From a virus, in IMG/VR virus record IMGVR_UViG_3300008262_000042, positions 115,598-179,597 of that record: 64,000 nucleotides of DNA; one strand, written 5' to 3'. Shown in pieces: positions 46,551-53,582 of the stretch. The translations under genes were made by a program, and so were the position numbers. The notes under the pieces are model-generated. The model saw nothing but the letters and a program-made list of their open reading frames with translations, did not search any database and was not told where the DNA came from. Each line of letters opens with the position of its first letter. Within the stretch, counting starts at the first letter, position 1.

Positions 46551-46769
46551 TTACCATCTTGTAATTATTTTCGAAGGGAAACGTTCTCCAAATTGATTGA
46601 TTTCTTTTAAAGTTGCTTCTCTAAGGTATTCATAATTACTTAAAAAAACTGATTGTAATGTTCCTTTCAACGAGTAATTCATAAATACCACTTCTGTCCC
46701 ACCAAACATTCCATGACTAAGATTGGTAAGAACTAAAATTTTTCCACCCTTTTTTCTATATACTTTCAT
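46551..46769 (-). CDS. Hypothetical protein between tRNA-like elements
   Basis: 72 residues. Beta-rich start (KVYRKKGGKILVLTNLSHGM), then FMNYSLKGTLQSVFLSNYEY and a helix. Ends 6 bp before tRNA-like element G and begins 15 nt after element H, so it is bracketed by both. Confidence 0.6.
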   Translation of the reverse strand: MKVYRKKGGKILVLTNLSHGMFGGTEVVFMNYSLKGTLQSVFLSNYEYLREATLKEINQFGERFPSKIITRW

Positions 46770-46784
46770 AATTTTAATTTTTAG

Positions 46785-46882
46785 CAGTCAGGACAGGATT
46801 CGAACCTGCAAGAACTCTTTTTATTCTTCGCTCTGGTTACTGTATTTCGCCAGCCACGGCTTTACCATTCCGCCACCTGACT
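46785..46882 (-). ncRNA. tRNA-like element H
   Basis: 98 nt. Acceptor AGTCAGG/CCTGACT, D-arm GGCGGAATGGTAAAGCC, T-arm GCAGG-TTCGAAT-CCTGT. Anticodon-type stem GGCTGG…CCAG with a 13-nt loop and a class II-like variable arm AAGAA-TAAAAAGAG-TTCTT. Confidence 0.6.
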
Positions 46883-46887
46883 ATAGT

Positions 46888-47139
46888 TTATTCTGTGATA
46901 TTAATCTCTCTGAATTGGGAGATAGTAGTTGTTTCCCACCCTCTTGCGCTCCAACCACAATACTTACCTTCTCCATACCATCCATCATATTCTAATATAT
47001 CACCGTATAGAGGCGTCTCTTTAGCTATTTTTTCAGCATGGTCTAACGCTCGTTGTTTATCTAAATAAGTTGCTACTAAATCGAACCGTTGACGGCCGTG
47101 CTTATCCTGCTCTCCTTTATACACTTGGTATGCTTTCAT
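46888..47139 (-). CDS. Conserved small phage protein (KAYQVYKGEQ)
   Basis: 83 residues from MKAYQVYKGEQDKHGRQRFD (47139). FDLVATYLDKQRALDHAEKI and GWSARGWETTTISQFREI. A known small family in Bacteroidota phages by memory, function unknown. The longer frame to 47169 would overlap tRNA-like element I and was rejected. Confidence 0.65.
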   Translation of the reverse strand: MKAYQVYKGEQDKHGRQRFDLVATYLDKQRALDHAEKIAKETPLYGDILEYDGWYGEGKYCGWSARGWETTTISQFREINITE

Positions 47140-47162
47140 AACTTTTTTGTTTTGTTCTTTAG

Positions 47163-47259
47163 CAGTCAAGACAGGATTCGAACCTGTACACTGGATTTAT
47201 TCGATCATATTCATCCCAACCCCTACGGCTGTTGCGTCTACCAATTCCGCCACTTGACT
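47163..47259 (-). ncRNA. tRNA-like element I with compensatory acceptor change
   Basis: 97 nt. Acceptor AGTCAAG/CTTGACT: both strands changed together relative to the family. D-arm GGCGGAATTGGTAGACGC; stem CAGC…GTTG with loop CGTAGGG (UAG, but G33); variable arm GGAT…ATCC; T-arm ACAGG-TTCGAAT-CCTGT. Closest of the family to a Leu tRNA. Confidence 0.6.
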
Positions 47260-47265
47260 ATAAAA

Positions 47266-47414
47266 AATGGTAAATGCCCGATGCGTTTCCGTAAAACCCG
47301 CGTATTCCTCAGCCCTAAGGGCTTCATTCGGGAGTAACTGCTACCTTTTGCGCTTTAAAAAATTTGGGGTCTGCAGCAAACTATTACGTTTGGTTTCCTA
47401 CTTCATTTACCATT
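47266..47414 (-). ncRNA. Structured RNA closed by an 11-bp stem
   Basis: AATGGTAAATG pairs exactly with CATTTACCATT. Inside: CAAAC-GTAATA-GTTTG, CCCGA…TCGGG, and AGCCC-TTA-GGGCT. It lies between tRNA-like elements I and J with no coding frame, so it may be released by processing of both. Confidence 0.5.
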
Positions 47415-47441
47415 CAAATAAATCGCCATTTATATTTTTTG

Positions 47442-47541
47442 TAGTCAGGACAGGATTCGAACCTGTAATGTACGCAAGTGACACCAGAGACAGGAATCGA
47501 ACCTCCCACTTGTGTGCGTCTACCAATTCCGCCACCCGACC
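47442..47541 (-). ncRNA. tRNA-like element J with two T-arms
   Basis: Acceptor GGTCGGG/CCTGACT (wobbles). Normal D-arm and terminal T-arm ACAGG-TTCGAAT-CCTGT. In place of the anticodon arm there is CAAGTG…CACTTG enclosing a second T-arm-like GGAGG-TTCGATT-CCTGT. Confidence 0.55.
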
Positions 47542-47548
47542 AACCTAT

Positions 47549-47791
47549 TTATTTTAAAATAACTGTTCCTTCTACGACTCCCCAACTAGATTTTTCTTTA
47601 AAATATGTAACATTTGTCACAGTATCTCGTGTACAAATCCACAATTCATCTCCCTTCCAAGTAACATTTAATACAACCTCGTTAGGTTTTAGTTTCACTT
47701 CTTCCGAGCCACCGAAGCGACGGGCAAGTTGATTATCTGTGCAAGAGATTAATGTCAAACCGATACAAACTGATAAAATTACTTTTTTCAT
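47549..47791 (-). CDS. Small lipoprotein
   Basis: 80 residues. MKKVILSVCIGLTLISCTDN: signal peptide with lipobox LISC. Mature part ARRFGGSEEVKLKPNEVVLN then WICTRDTVTNVTYFKE. Similar small lipoproteins recur in Bacteroidota phages and plasmids. First gene after M5; likely early, membrane-facing. Confidence 0.7.
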   Translation of the reverse strand: MKKVILSVCIGLTLISCTDNQLARRFGGSEEVKLKPNEVVLNVTWKGDELWICTRDTVTNVTYFKEKSSWGVVEGTVILK

Positions 47792-47821
47792 TATGTTATT
47801 TTTATGTGTAAATGTACTATT

Positions 47822-47868
47822 TTTATTCTGCCAATAGAGCGGGGTTGTTAATATTCCGCCACCTGACC
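47822..47868 (-). ncRNA. tRNA-like element K, 5' half only
   Basis: GGTCAGG-TG-GCGGAAT then TTAACAACCCCGC: acceptor 5' strand and the start of a D-arm carrying the same insertion as element D. No 3' half follows; promoter-like sequence and the lipoprotein leader come instead. A relic. Confidence 0.4.
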
Positions 47869-47879
47869 GTATTTAAAAG

Positions 47880-48130
47880 AGCAGAAATGTAAAATTATAG
47901 CCTTATTTTGACATAAAAAAATTTATTTTAGCTTTTTTTAAAAATTCTCCATTGAAAACCAATCAGTTATGCAAAGCCTTCAAAACCAATCAGTTGCACC
48001 CAGAACTCACCAGGAGCTCATGGGTACAACTAGTTTTTGGTATTGATTAACTGTAAGGCTGCTATTTTATAGGCTAGCCAGACAGCTCGGGTGCGACTAG
48101 GGGTTGTTTGGCCTATCGCTATATACATGC
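47880..48130 (-). promoter_or_regulatory. Control module M5 (operators, GAGCTC hairpins, promoter)
   Basis: Minus-strand order: GCACCC…GGGTGC (47997-48095) enclosing CCGAGCTG and CATGAGCTCCTGG, then ACTGATTGGTTTTGAAGG, ACTGATTGGTTTTCAATGG (47949-47968), then TTTTTTATGTCAAAATAAGG and CTATAATTTTAC. Same parts and order as M2-M4. Confidence 0.55.
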
Positions 48131-48147
48131 ATTTATTCAATTAATAA

Positions 48148-49227
48148 TTAAGCGTATTTGAAAGCTTGTTTAGGGTAACAATATATAGAATCTTCAAATT
48201 CGAGTGATCCTGCAGATTTATTGATACGTTTAATAACAAGTTTCTGTCCTATTGAAAATGGAATATCTACACGACCTATTTTTTCCCATTCGGCTGCTGT
48301 TGGTTGTCTATAATATTCAACTGTGTCACCTACACTAAAATCAGTTATTTGATTGATTCTTTTGTAGACTCTTTCAATTTCTTCAAAGCTAACGCTTTGA
48401 CAGCCGATAGATACTGTTCGGGTTGTGTGATTAATATTTGCTTCATATTCTTTAGCAAATTTAATTTTTTTAGGTTCAGGCTTAATCGCTTTGTATAAAG
48501 CATTAATACTAGCGTAAGTAACCTCTCTTATGTTGCTATCTCCTTTGATAGTAATACTTGCAGTTTGCGCAGTTTCATCAAAATTATATAAGCTAATTTT
48601 TTCGTTTACTTCAAATAAAGTTGGTTTTGATTCTACTAAACTAAGTACCATTGTTGGGTACCACCAACTATCTGAGCCTGGAATCGATACAGAAACTCGT
48701 ACTTCATCTTGATCTACTGTAATATTAGTAACCTTACCTATTTTACCGACTGTAGCATTCATATCTTCTGGCCAATACGCATCAAAGCCTTCTGATTTTT
48801 CAGGCCAAGCGGCTAAGATCTTTACCATAGATCCAATTTTCATTCCTTGTTCTTTAAGTGCTTCGTAAGCTGCGATTGATACTGTTTTTTTGTTCATAAC
48901 TACTTTTGTTTTGTTTTTATTAAATTTTAAATTAAATTCGGGTTGAACCTTTTCAACTAATTGCATTTCTTGATCATAATCAGTATTTGATTGGGTTTTT
49001 CTAATTTCTGTAATTTCCCAATTTTCATTGGCTACTGCATCAAAGACAAGTGAATTGTAGTGGTACCCTCCTAAACAGCCTTTACAAATCTCGACTGAAC
49101 CAACTCTAAAGTAGAGAGTGTCAGGTAATTCGCTTATATAATGCTTAGGATTCGTATACCACTCTCCTACTTTAAATTCTTTGAGCTGTCTTCCTATGTC
49201 GTCTACTAGTAGTGGACTATATTTCAT
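48148..49227 (-). CDS. Fused or read-through gene: family B N-terminus + GCQT protein + barrel
   Basis: 359 residues. Residues 1-105 (KEFKVGEWYTNPKHYISELP…) end in QPEFNLKF, matching the PEFIFNI tails of 49238-50252 but without their stop. Reading continues through an A-rich leader-like stretch (NKNKTKVV) into MNKKTVSIAAYEALKEQG (ATG 48897), which has a normal leader. That part holds a barrel, a GCQS domain (YEANINHTTRTVSIGCQSVS) and a C-terminal VGDTVEYY barrel. Both the fusion and an independent start at 48897 are possible. Confidence 0.6.
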   Translation of the reverse strand: MKYSPLLVDDIGRQLKEFKVGEWYTNPKHYISELPDTLYFRVGSVEICKGCLGGYHYNSLVFDAVANENWEITEIRKTQSNTDYDQEMQLVEKVQPEFNLKFNKNKTKVVMNKKTVSIAAYEALKEQGMKIGSMVKILAAWPEKSEGFDAYWPEDMNATVGKIGKVTNITVDQDEVRVSVSIPGSDSWWYPTMVLSLVESKPTLFEVNEKISLYNFDETAQTASITIKGDSNIREVTYASINALYKAIKPEPKKIKFAKEYEANINHTTRTVSIGCQSVSFEEIERVYKRINQITDFSVGDTVEYYRQPTAAEWEKIGRVDIPFSIGQKLVIKRINKSAGSLEFEDSIYCYPKQAFKYA

Positions 49228-49237
49228 AGCTAATTGT

Positions 49238-49495
49238 TTAAATATTAAAAATGAATTCAGGTTCTGATTTACTGGCTAGTTTGAAGTGCCTTTGTCTGAA
49301 ATTCCAATCCCAATAATTAATATCCTCTGCGCCTTTAACCTCCTCGAATTGTGCACGATCTCCATTTTGACCTATACGCGATATGGTTAATTCTAAACCG
49401 ATGTATTTATCCATTTTACCCTCATTGTTCCAATTTAGAACACTCTTTGTTATAATAACTCTGTCCCCAACTTTAGGGATATATTCTGCTGACAT
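49238..49495 (-). CDS. Family B small protein (KVGD start, PEFIFNI tail)
   Basis: 85 residues. PKVGDRVIITKSVLNWNNEG, a small barrel; the tail SKSEPEFIFNI is shared with 49507, 49781 and 50022. Sequence around stop and next start is a repeated cassette boundary. Function unknown. Confidence 0.6.
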   Translation of the reverse strand: MSAEYIPKVGDRVIITKSVLNWNNEGKMDKYIGLELTISRIGQNGDRAQFEEVKGAEDINYWDWNFRQRHFKLASKSEPEFIFNI

Positions 49496-49506
49496 ATGAT
49501 TTATTG

Positions 49507-49770
49507 TTAAAGATTAAAAATAAATTCTGGTTCTGACTGTTCGCATGGAATAGTCTCAGCTACAGTTACAAATATTCGATTATTTTCCCAATTCTTATTA
49601 GTGTAAGCAACTGGTTTTCCGTACTCATCGTGCCAATATTTCAGTACATCTCCACTATGCTTGCCTTCCGGACCTTCAATAACACAACTCGTACCTGATC
49701 TTGTATATCCTAAAAGTGTATGTATTTTTCCTCTATATAAAACCTTGCTTCCTAGCTTTAATTTTTTCAT
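49507..49770 (-). CDS. PEFIFNL-tailed small protein
   Basis: 87 residues from MKKLKLGSKVLYRGKIHTLL (49770). Barrel-like start, GPEGKHSGDVLKYWHDEYGK, tail CEQSEPEFIFNL. The body differs from its neighbours, but the tail and the bases around the start and stop are the same. Confidence 0.6.
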   Translation of the reverse strand: MKKLKLGSKVLYRGKIHTLLGYTRSGTSCVIEGPEGKHSGDVLKYWHDEYGKPVAYTNKNWENNRIFVTVAETIPCEQSEPEFIFNL

Positions 49771-49780
49771 AGCTAATTGT

Positions 49781-50011
49781 TTAAATATTAAAAATAAATT
49801 CGGGTTCTGCCTTTTCAATAAGTCTGAAGCATTGTTTTGGATAAAAATATTGGTCTTCGAACATTAATGCGCTAGAATGTGGACATATTGCTTTAACTTC
49901 TTTATGATCGCCTATTTGAAATCTTATAGCAATTTCTCCTACGCCTACCCAATCTTCATACGTTGGTTCTTTGTAGTACTCTACGATATCGCCTACTTTA
50001 AATGGTTCCAT
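49781..50011 (-). CDS. Family B small barrel protein
   Basis: 76 residues from MEPFKVGDIVEYYKEPTYED (50011). VGVGEIAIRFQIGDHKEVKA, FYPKQCFRLIEKAEPEFIFN. Closest paralogue is 50022; both resemble the C-terminal barrel of 48148. The longer frame reads through the upstream gene's tail and is rejected. Confidence 0.65.
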   Translation of the reverse strand: MEPFKVGDIVEYYKEPTYEDWVGVGEIAIRFQIGDHKEVKAICPHSSALMFEDQYFYPKQCFRLIEKAEPEFIFNI

Positions 50012-50021
50012 AGCTAATAGT

Positions 50022-50252
50022 TTAAATATTAAAAATAAATGCTGGTTCCGGTTGTTCGACGAGTCTGAAGCATTGTTTTGGATAGTAGTAATAATCGTCA
50101 AATTTGAGAGCTCCCGTTTTCGAACTTACCTCGCATACCGTTAATATACTACCTATTTTAAATGGTATACTAATTTCACCTACGCCTACCCAATCTCTTC
50201 CTGTTGGCGTCTTATAGTATTCTACAATATCACCTACTTTAAATTTAGACAT
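50022..50252 (-). CDS. Family B small barrel protein
   Basis: 76 residues. MSKFKVGDIVEYYKTPTGRD, VGVGEISIPFKIGSILTVCE, YYYPKQCFRLVEQPEPAFIF. Tandem copy of 49781. Follows a terminator at 50267-50296, so a promoter must lie within about 40 bp upstream or termination is partial. Confidence 0.65.
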   Translation of the reverse strand: MSKFKVGDIVEYYKTPTGRDWVGVGEISIPFKIGSILTVCEVSSKTGALKFDDYYYYPKQCFRLVEQPEPAFIFNI

Positions 50253-50266
50253 ATAAATAGTAATTT

Positions 50267-50296
50267 AAAAAAGCCCCTTATATTTCAAAGGGGCTT
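50267..50296 (-). terminator. Rho-independent terminator
   Basis: Minus strand AAGCCCCTT-TGAAATAT-AAGGGGCTT then TTTT, 14 bp after the stop of 50311. Confidence 0.7.
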
Positions 50297-50310
50297 TGTG
50301 TGAAGAAATA

Positions 50311-50769
50311 TTATACCAATCCTTTGTTCGCCATCTTTTTCATTAGAATAGCTTTACGATCTTCCTTGTCAAGAAGTTCTTCCCACTCTTTCTTCAATTC
50401 GTTCAGTTCATCAAGCTTATCTTTTTGCTCAATGATTTGAATACGAAGCATACAGTCTTGCTTCCATTCTTCTTCGGTACCACCTTCGATTTTAACAACT
50501 GGATATTCATCGCGTCCTAATTCAGAATAAGCACTTTCGATAGCTTTAATGCGTGATTGTACGCTAGCAAATGCCATAACAACCTTATCAATGCTTGTTT
50601 CTGATTTAAGGTCAACTGTCGATCCATCGCTAAGTCGTAAAGAACCTTTAGTCGGAGTCTTATACACTGAATCTTGAATGTGTTTGTAAGACTTAATTTG
50701 TTCGTTAAGAACTGCGAGTGCTTCTGGTGCGCTTGTAACTGTTACTACTTGTAAATTTGTTTTTGCCAT
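50311..50769 (-). CDS. Conserved helical phage protein
   Basis: 152 residues. VTSAPEALAVLNEQIKSYKH, then GSLRLSDGSTVDLKSETSID, a coiled-coil C-terminus (IIEQKDKLDELNELKKEWEE LL split by a short gap). A family I recall from Bacteroidota phages and plasmids; function unknown. GC content is higher and codon use is more host-like than in neighbours, perhaps indicating high expression. Confidence 0.65.
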   Translation of the reverse strand: MAKTNLQVVTVTSAPEALAVLNEQIKSYKHIQDSVYKTPTKGSLRLSDGSTVDLKSETSIDKVVMAFASVQSRIKAIESAYSELGRDEYPVVKIEGGTEEEWKQDCMLRIQIIEQKDKLDELNELKKEWEELLDKEDRKAILMKKMANKGLV

Positions 50770-50800
50770 GATCTTTGTTTTTTTGTTTTTGATTTATTGT

Positions 50801-51484
50801 TTATTTGTTTTTGAAATATATTACTTTAGAGCCAGTAGGTAATGTTTTTATTATTAGCGTCTTATCTTTTAAAAAGCTACAATCGATATAAAAGCCACAA
50901 CCTTTTGCTTCTTCAGGAACACCGGAAAGACCTGCTATTCCATCTATTAATGAGACGCCTTCGATACTACGATAACTACCTCCACTAATTGTAGTATATA
51001 AGTAAGAACCTAAGTCTTCAGGGTTGACTCCCGGTACCAGGCAAGTATACGCATCTTTAAATAATTTCGGAAACGCTTGTTTTAGGTTCTTTTTCCATTC
51101 TGCGTCAGCAGCTTTATATGCATCACGAATAAACGATACTCTTACTTGATGAGTAAACGCGAACAGATTTGGAATCTCTGATTCGATTTTTCTTTTCCAA
51201 TCTGAGCATGCTGAATCATATGCGCGTAATACAAATTCGCGAGATACATCTACTGTTGGTTCAGAAGATGACGCTAAAACAAGATCGTGTTCTTCGTAAG
51301 AGTTAACAATAATATTTGGCCAGCGTACTTCAATAGGCAGACCATCTTTCTTATAACATTTTACTTCGCCTACTGTATCGATAGGATTGCTAGGATCTCC
51401 TTTTATGTAATATTCACTGGTTTCAGCGATCATTACTTTGTCTCCGATTTTAAACTTTTTGCGTGCATTTGTTTGTTTTTGCAT
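50801..51484 (-). CDS. Family A paralogue
   Basis: 227 residues. FKIGDKVMIAETSEYYIKGD, NPIDTVGEV; repeats EFVLRAYDSACSDWKRKIES and SFIRDAYKAADAEWKKNLKQ; C-terminal GVSLIDGIAGLSGVPEEAKG, GCGFYIDC, SKVIYFKNK. Separate from the tandem pair at 44.6-46.0 kb. Confidence 0.65.
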   Translation of the reverse strand: MQKQTNARKKFKIGDKVMIAETSEYYIKGDPSNPIDTVGEVKCYKKDGLPIEVRWPNIIVNSYEEHDLVLASSSEPTVDVSREFVLRAYDSACSDWKRKIESEIPNLFAFTHQVRVSFIRDAYKAADAEWKKNLKQAFPKLFKDAYTCLVPGVNPEDLGSYLYTTISGGSYRSIEGVSLIDGIAGLSGVPEEAKGCGFYIDCSFLKDKTLIIKTLPTGSKVIYFKNK

Positions 51485-51570
51485 ATACTATGTTTTTTTA
51501 TGTTTGATTTTGCCCCTGTGGGCCCGGTGATTTTGAACTATTTTACTGAAATTCTGGTGCCTGGTTTTTA

Positions 51571-52005
51571 CTATACTAATCCCAATTTTATAAAAGCTTT
51601 ATTGAGCTCCTTAGCGACACTGACATCGATCGTTTGACAACCTACTTTGATACCTGATTTGCTGATAACCGCTGTATACTCGGAGTTTAATTTTACTGAT
51701 ATTGAACTCGATTTCCAGTCTCTGTACTGCTCTTTAGCTGTAGAAATTGCAGTATGAAAATCTGTGTCAAGGTCAATGACTTTTGTACCACTACCTGGGT
51801 TACTAAAACTCATCATAGGACCAGTAGCGTCTCCTTGCCAGAAATCTGATACATAGACACATGTACAACGCTCGTAGTCCTTTACTGTAAATAAGTTGAA
51901 TTTATCGTTCCATCTGTAACCGATTGTTTTAAGCTCTTTTACAAATGCTTCATAGATAGAAAAATATTTTGATTTTACTGCGAATGCGATTACTCCTTGT
52001 TTCAT
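51571..52005 (-). CDS. GCQT-domain protein
   Basis: 144 residues. The N-terminal 90 residues are alpha/beta (VIAFAVKSKYFSIYEAFVKE, VYVSDFWQGDATGPMMSFSN). The C-terminus YTAVISKSGIKVGCQTIDVS with VAKELNKAFIKLGLV is the repeated domain of 38387 and 39412. Confidence 0.6.
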   Translation of the reverse strand: MKQGVIAFAVKSKYFSIYEAFVKELKTIGYRWNDKFNLFTVKDYERCTCVYVSDFWQGDATGPMMSFSNPGSGTKVIDLDTDFHTAISTAKEQYRDWKSSSISVKLNSEYTAVISKSGIKVGCQTIDVSVAKELNKAFIKLGLV

Positions 52006-52072
52006 AATGAATGTTTGTTTTTATGTTTTTGTATATATGATTAAAAAATATTTCGAAATTTCCGATGCTGGT

Positions 52073-52095
52073 AAAAAGGACCTAAAGTTAGGCCC
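52073..52095 (-). terminator. Rho-independent terminator after DUF932 fusion
   Basis: Minus strand GGGCCTA-ACTT-TAGGTCC then TTTTT. Preceded by a run of GC-rich hairpins (52100-52195). Confidence 0.65.
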
Positions 52096-52099
52096 CCGG

Positions 52100-52195
52100 G
52101 GCTAGCCCTTCCTAGCTACATTAATTAGCGCTTTGGCGGGGCGCTAACAACCGCTTAGCGACCTACTAGCATGTACTAGTAGACCGCTAGCAGTA
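52100..52195 (-). repeat. Array of GC-rich hairpins in the 3' UTR
   Basis: Minus strand in order: CTACTAG-TACATG-CTAGTAG (flanked GCG/CGC), CGCTAA-GCGGTTG-TTAGCG, GCGC…GCGC, GCTAGG…GCTAGC. Much GC-richer than the surroundings and with no gene; likely mRNA stabilising structure or RNA-level signal. Confidence 0.45.
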
Positions 52196-52198
52196 TGA

Positions 52199-53554
52199 TT
52201 AGTTGGCGTAGCTATCGGCTAACTGCCATAAGCCTTGATTCAGTACCATATCCTGTACAGGGTTGGTGATGCCACGGGCGGTACGTTCGTTCATTTGGAA
52301 GCCGCCTTTGATGATGTTCTCCTGTACGGCGTTAAAGGTTCTCCATAAGGATTGGCCTTTGTCTTCTACGCGGCGAGTCTCTAATACAGAGTTGATCTCG
52401 TAGTCTTCTACTTGCCGATCTTCACCTAATCTAAGTAACAAGGCATCTACTGCAAATTGTCTACGTTGTTTAGCAGTCATCTCTACCATGTTCCAGTCAT
52501 TGATCTTATTGATTACCTTAGGAAGGGTATCTACCTTTGAACTGATCAGGTCTTTTACTTCTTGGAAGGTATACTTAGTATGTCTTTCTTTGAAGCTTCC
52601 CATATCCATGCTCTTGATCATTAAGCCATTGGAACATACTAATCTGAACAGTCCCATTTCAAATTGGATTGGCCTGCTGCCGTCATGGCTATTCAGTAAT
52701 ACGATCGTAGGTCTTGCTTCTAATCCTCCTTCAGAATCCTTTACATACAGATCAGGATGTTGGAAGGTTACGATGTGGGTACCATAGGTATTCCTTAAGG
52801 GAATCTTTGTCTTAGACTGTTTAGCGTCTGTTAATACATAACCCATGTCTTTCATGTAGTCGATGATCTCCGTAGTTGGAGTGAACTTATATCGCTTAAG
52901 GTTAATATAATCTGCGGGCTTGGTTGCAAAGATAGCCGGTGCTTTTTCCTTTGCTACTTCCATTGAGATGCCGGTAATGTTGCTGTACATTGTTGCTTGT
53001 CTTGCCATAACTCTTATTGTTTTTGTTTTAGCTCGTTTATCAATACCTTCTAAACCCGCAAGACCATGTATAATCTGTATTTTACTCTTTACGTATGAAC
53101 CATCCTCCAGCTTTACATATAGATCTGCGCTTTTCGCCTTATCGACGTCTTTCGAATCAAATAAAGCACATACGTACTTATTAGTAGGGAATAACTCAGG
53201 GAATTTGTCTTCGATCCGGGATTTCCAATCTGAACATGCGGCTTCGTGTGCTTGCTTAATGAACTCTTCATCAACTGTATATGCACCGCTGCGGTTCTTT
53301 TTAGATGGTTTGCTCTTTGTATACGTGGCTGACCATACTAAGTCAAGATCGCACCAATCATATACATTAGTTTGCGCATTATCCCAAAGTACTTCTAATG
53401 GATAGCCATCGTTATCTTCATCTACAGAGATGATCTTACCGTCCATATTAATTGGGTTACTACTGCCTGAATCTTTAGGCTCGTCGTAATAATACTGACT
53501 GGTTTTAGAAAGTCTTACGATGTCTCCTAATTTTAATTCATTTACTTTTGCCAT
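52199..53554 (-). CDS. Family A N-terminus fused in frame to a DUF932 protein
   Basis: 451 residues. 1-180: family A barrel (LKLGDIVRLSKTSQYYYDEP), one helical repeat (EFIKQAHEAACSDWKSRIED) and IIHGLAGLEGIDK, where paralogues continue. Then RAKTKTIRV, encoded by what looks like a gene leader (AAAACAAAAACAATAAGAGTT), and MARQATMYSNITGISMEVAK, the start of a DUF932 protein (HIVTFQHPDLYVKDSEGG, RLVCSNGLMI). DUF932 could also be made alone from 53008. Loss of the family A C-terminus and stop created the fusion. Confidence 0.65.
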   Translation of the reverse strand: MAKVNELKLGDIVRLSKTSQYYYDEPKDSGSSNPINMDGKIISVDEDNDGYPLEVLWDNAQTNVYDWCDLDLVWSATYTKSKPSKKNRSGAYTVDEEFIKQAHEAACSDWKSRIEDKFPELFPTNKYVCALFDSKDVDKAKSADLYVKLEDGSYVKSKIQIIHGLAGLEGIDKRAKTKTIRVMARQATMYSNITGISMEVAKEKAPAIFATKPADYINLKRYKFTPTTEIIDYMKDMGYVLTDAKQSKTKIPLRNTYGTHIVTFQHPDLYVKDSEGGLEARPTIVLLNSHDGSRPIQFEMGLFRLVCSNGLMIKSMDMGSFKERHTKYTFQEVKDLISSKVDTLPKVINKINDWNMVEMTAKQRRQFAVDALLLRLGEDRQVEDYEINSVLETRRVEDKGQSLWRTFNAVQENIIKGGFQMNERTARGITNPVQDMVLNQGLWQLADSYAN

Positions 53555-53582
53555 AACTTTGATTTTATTTATTTATTAATTG

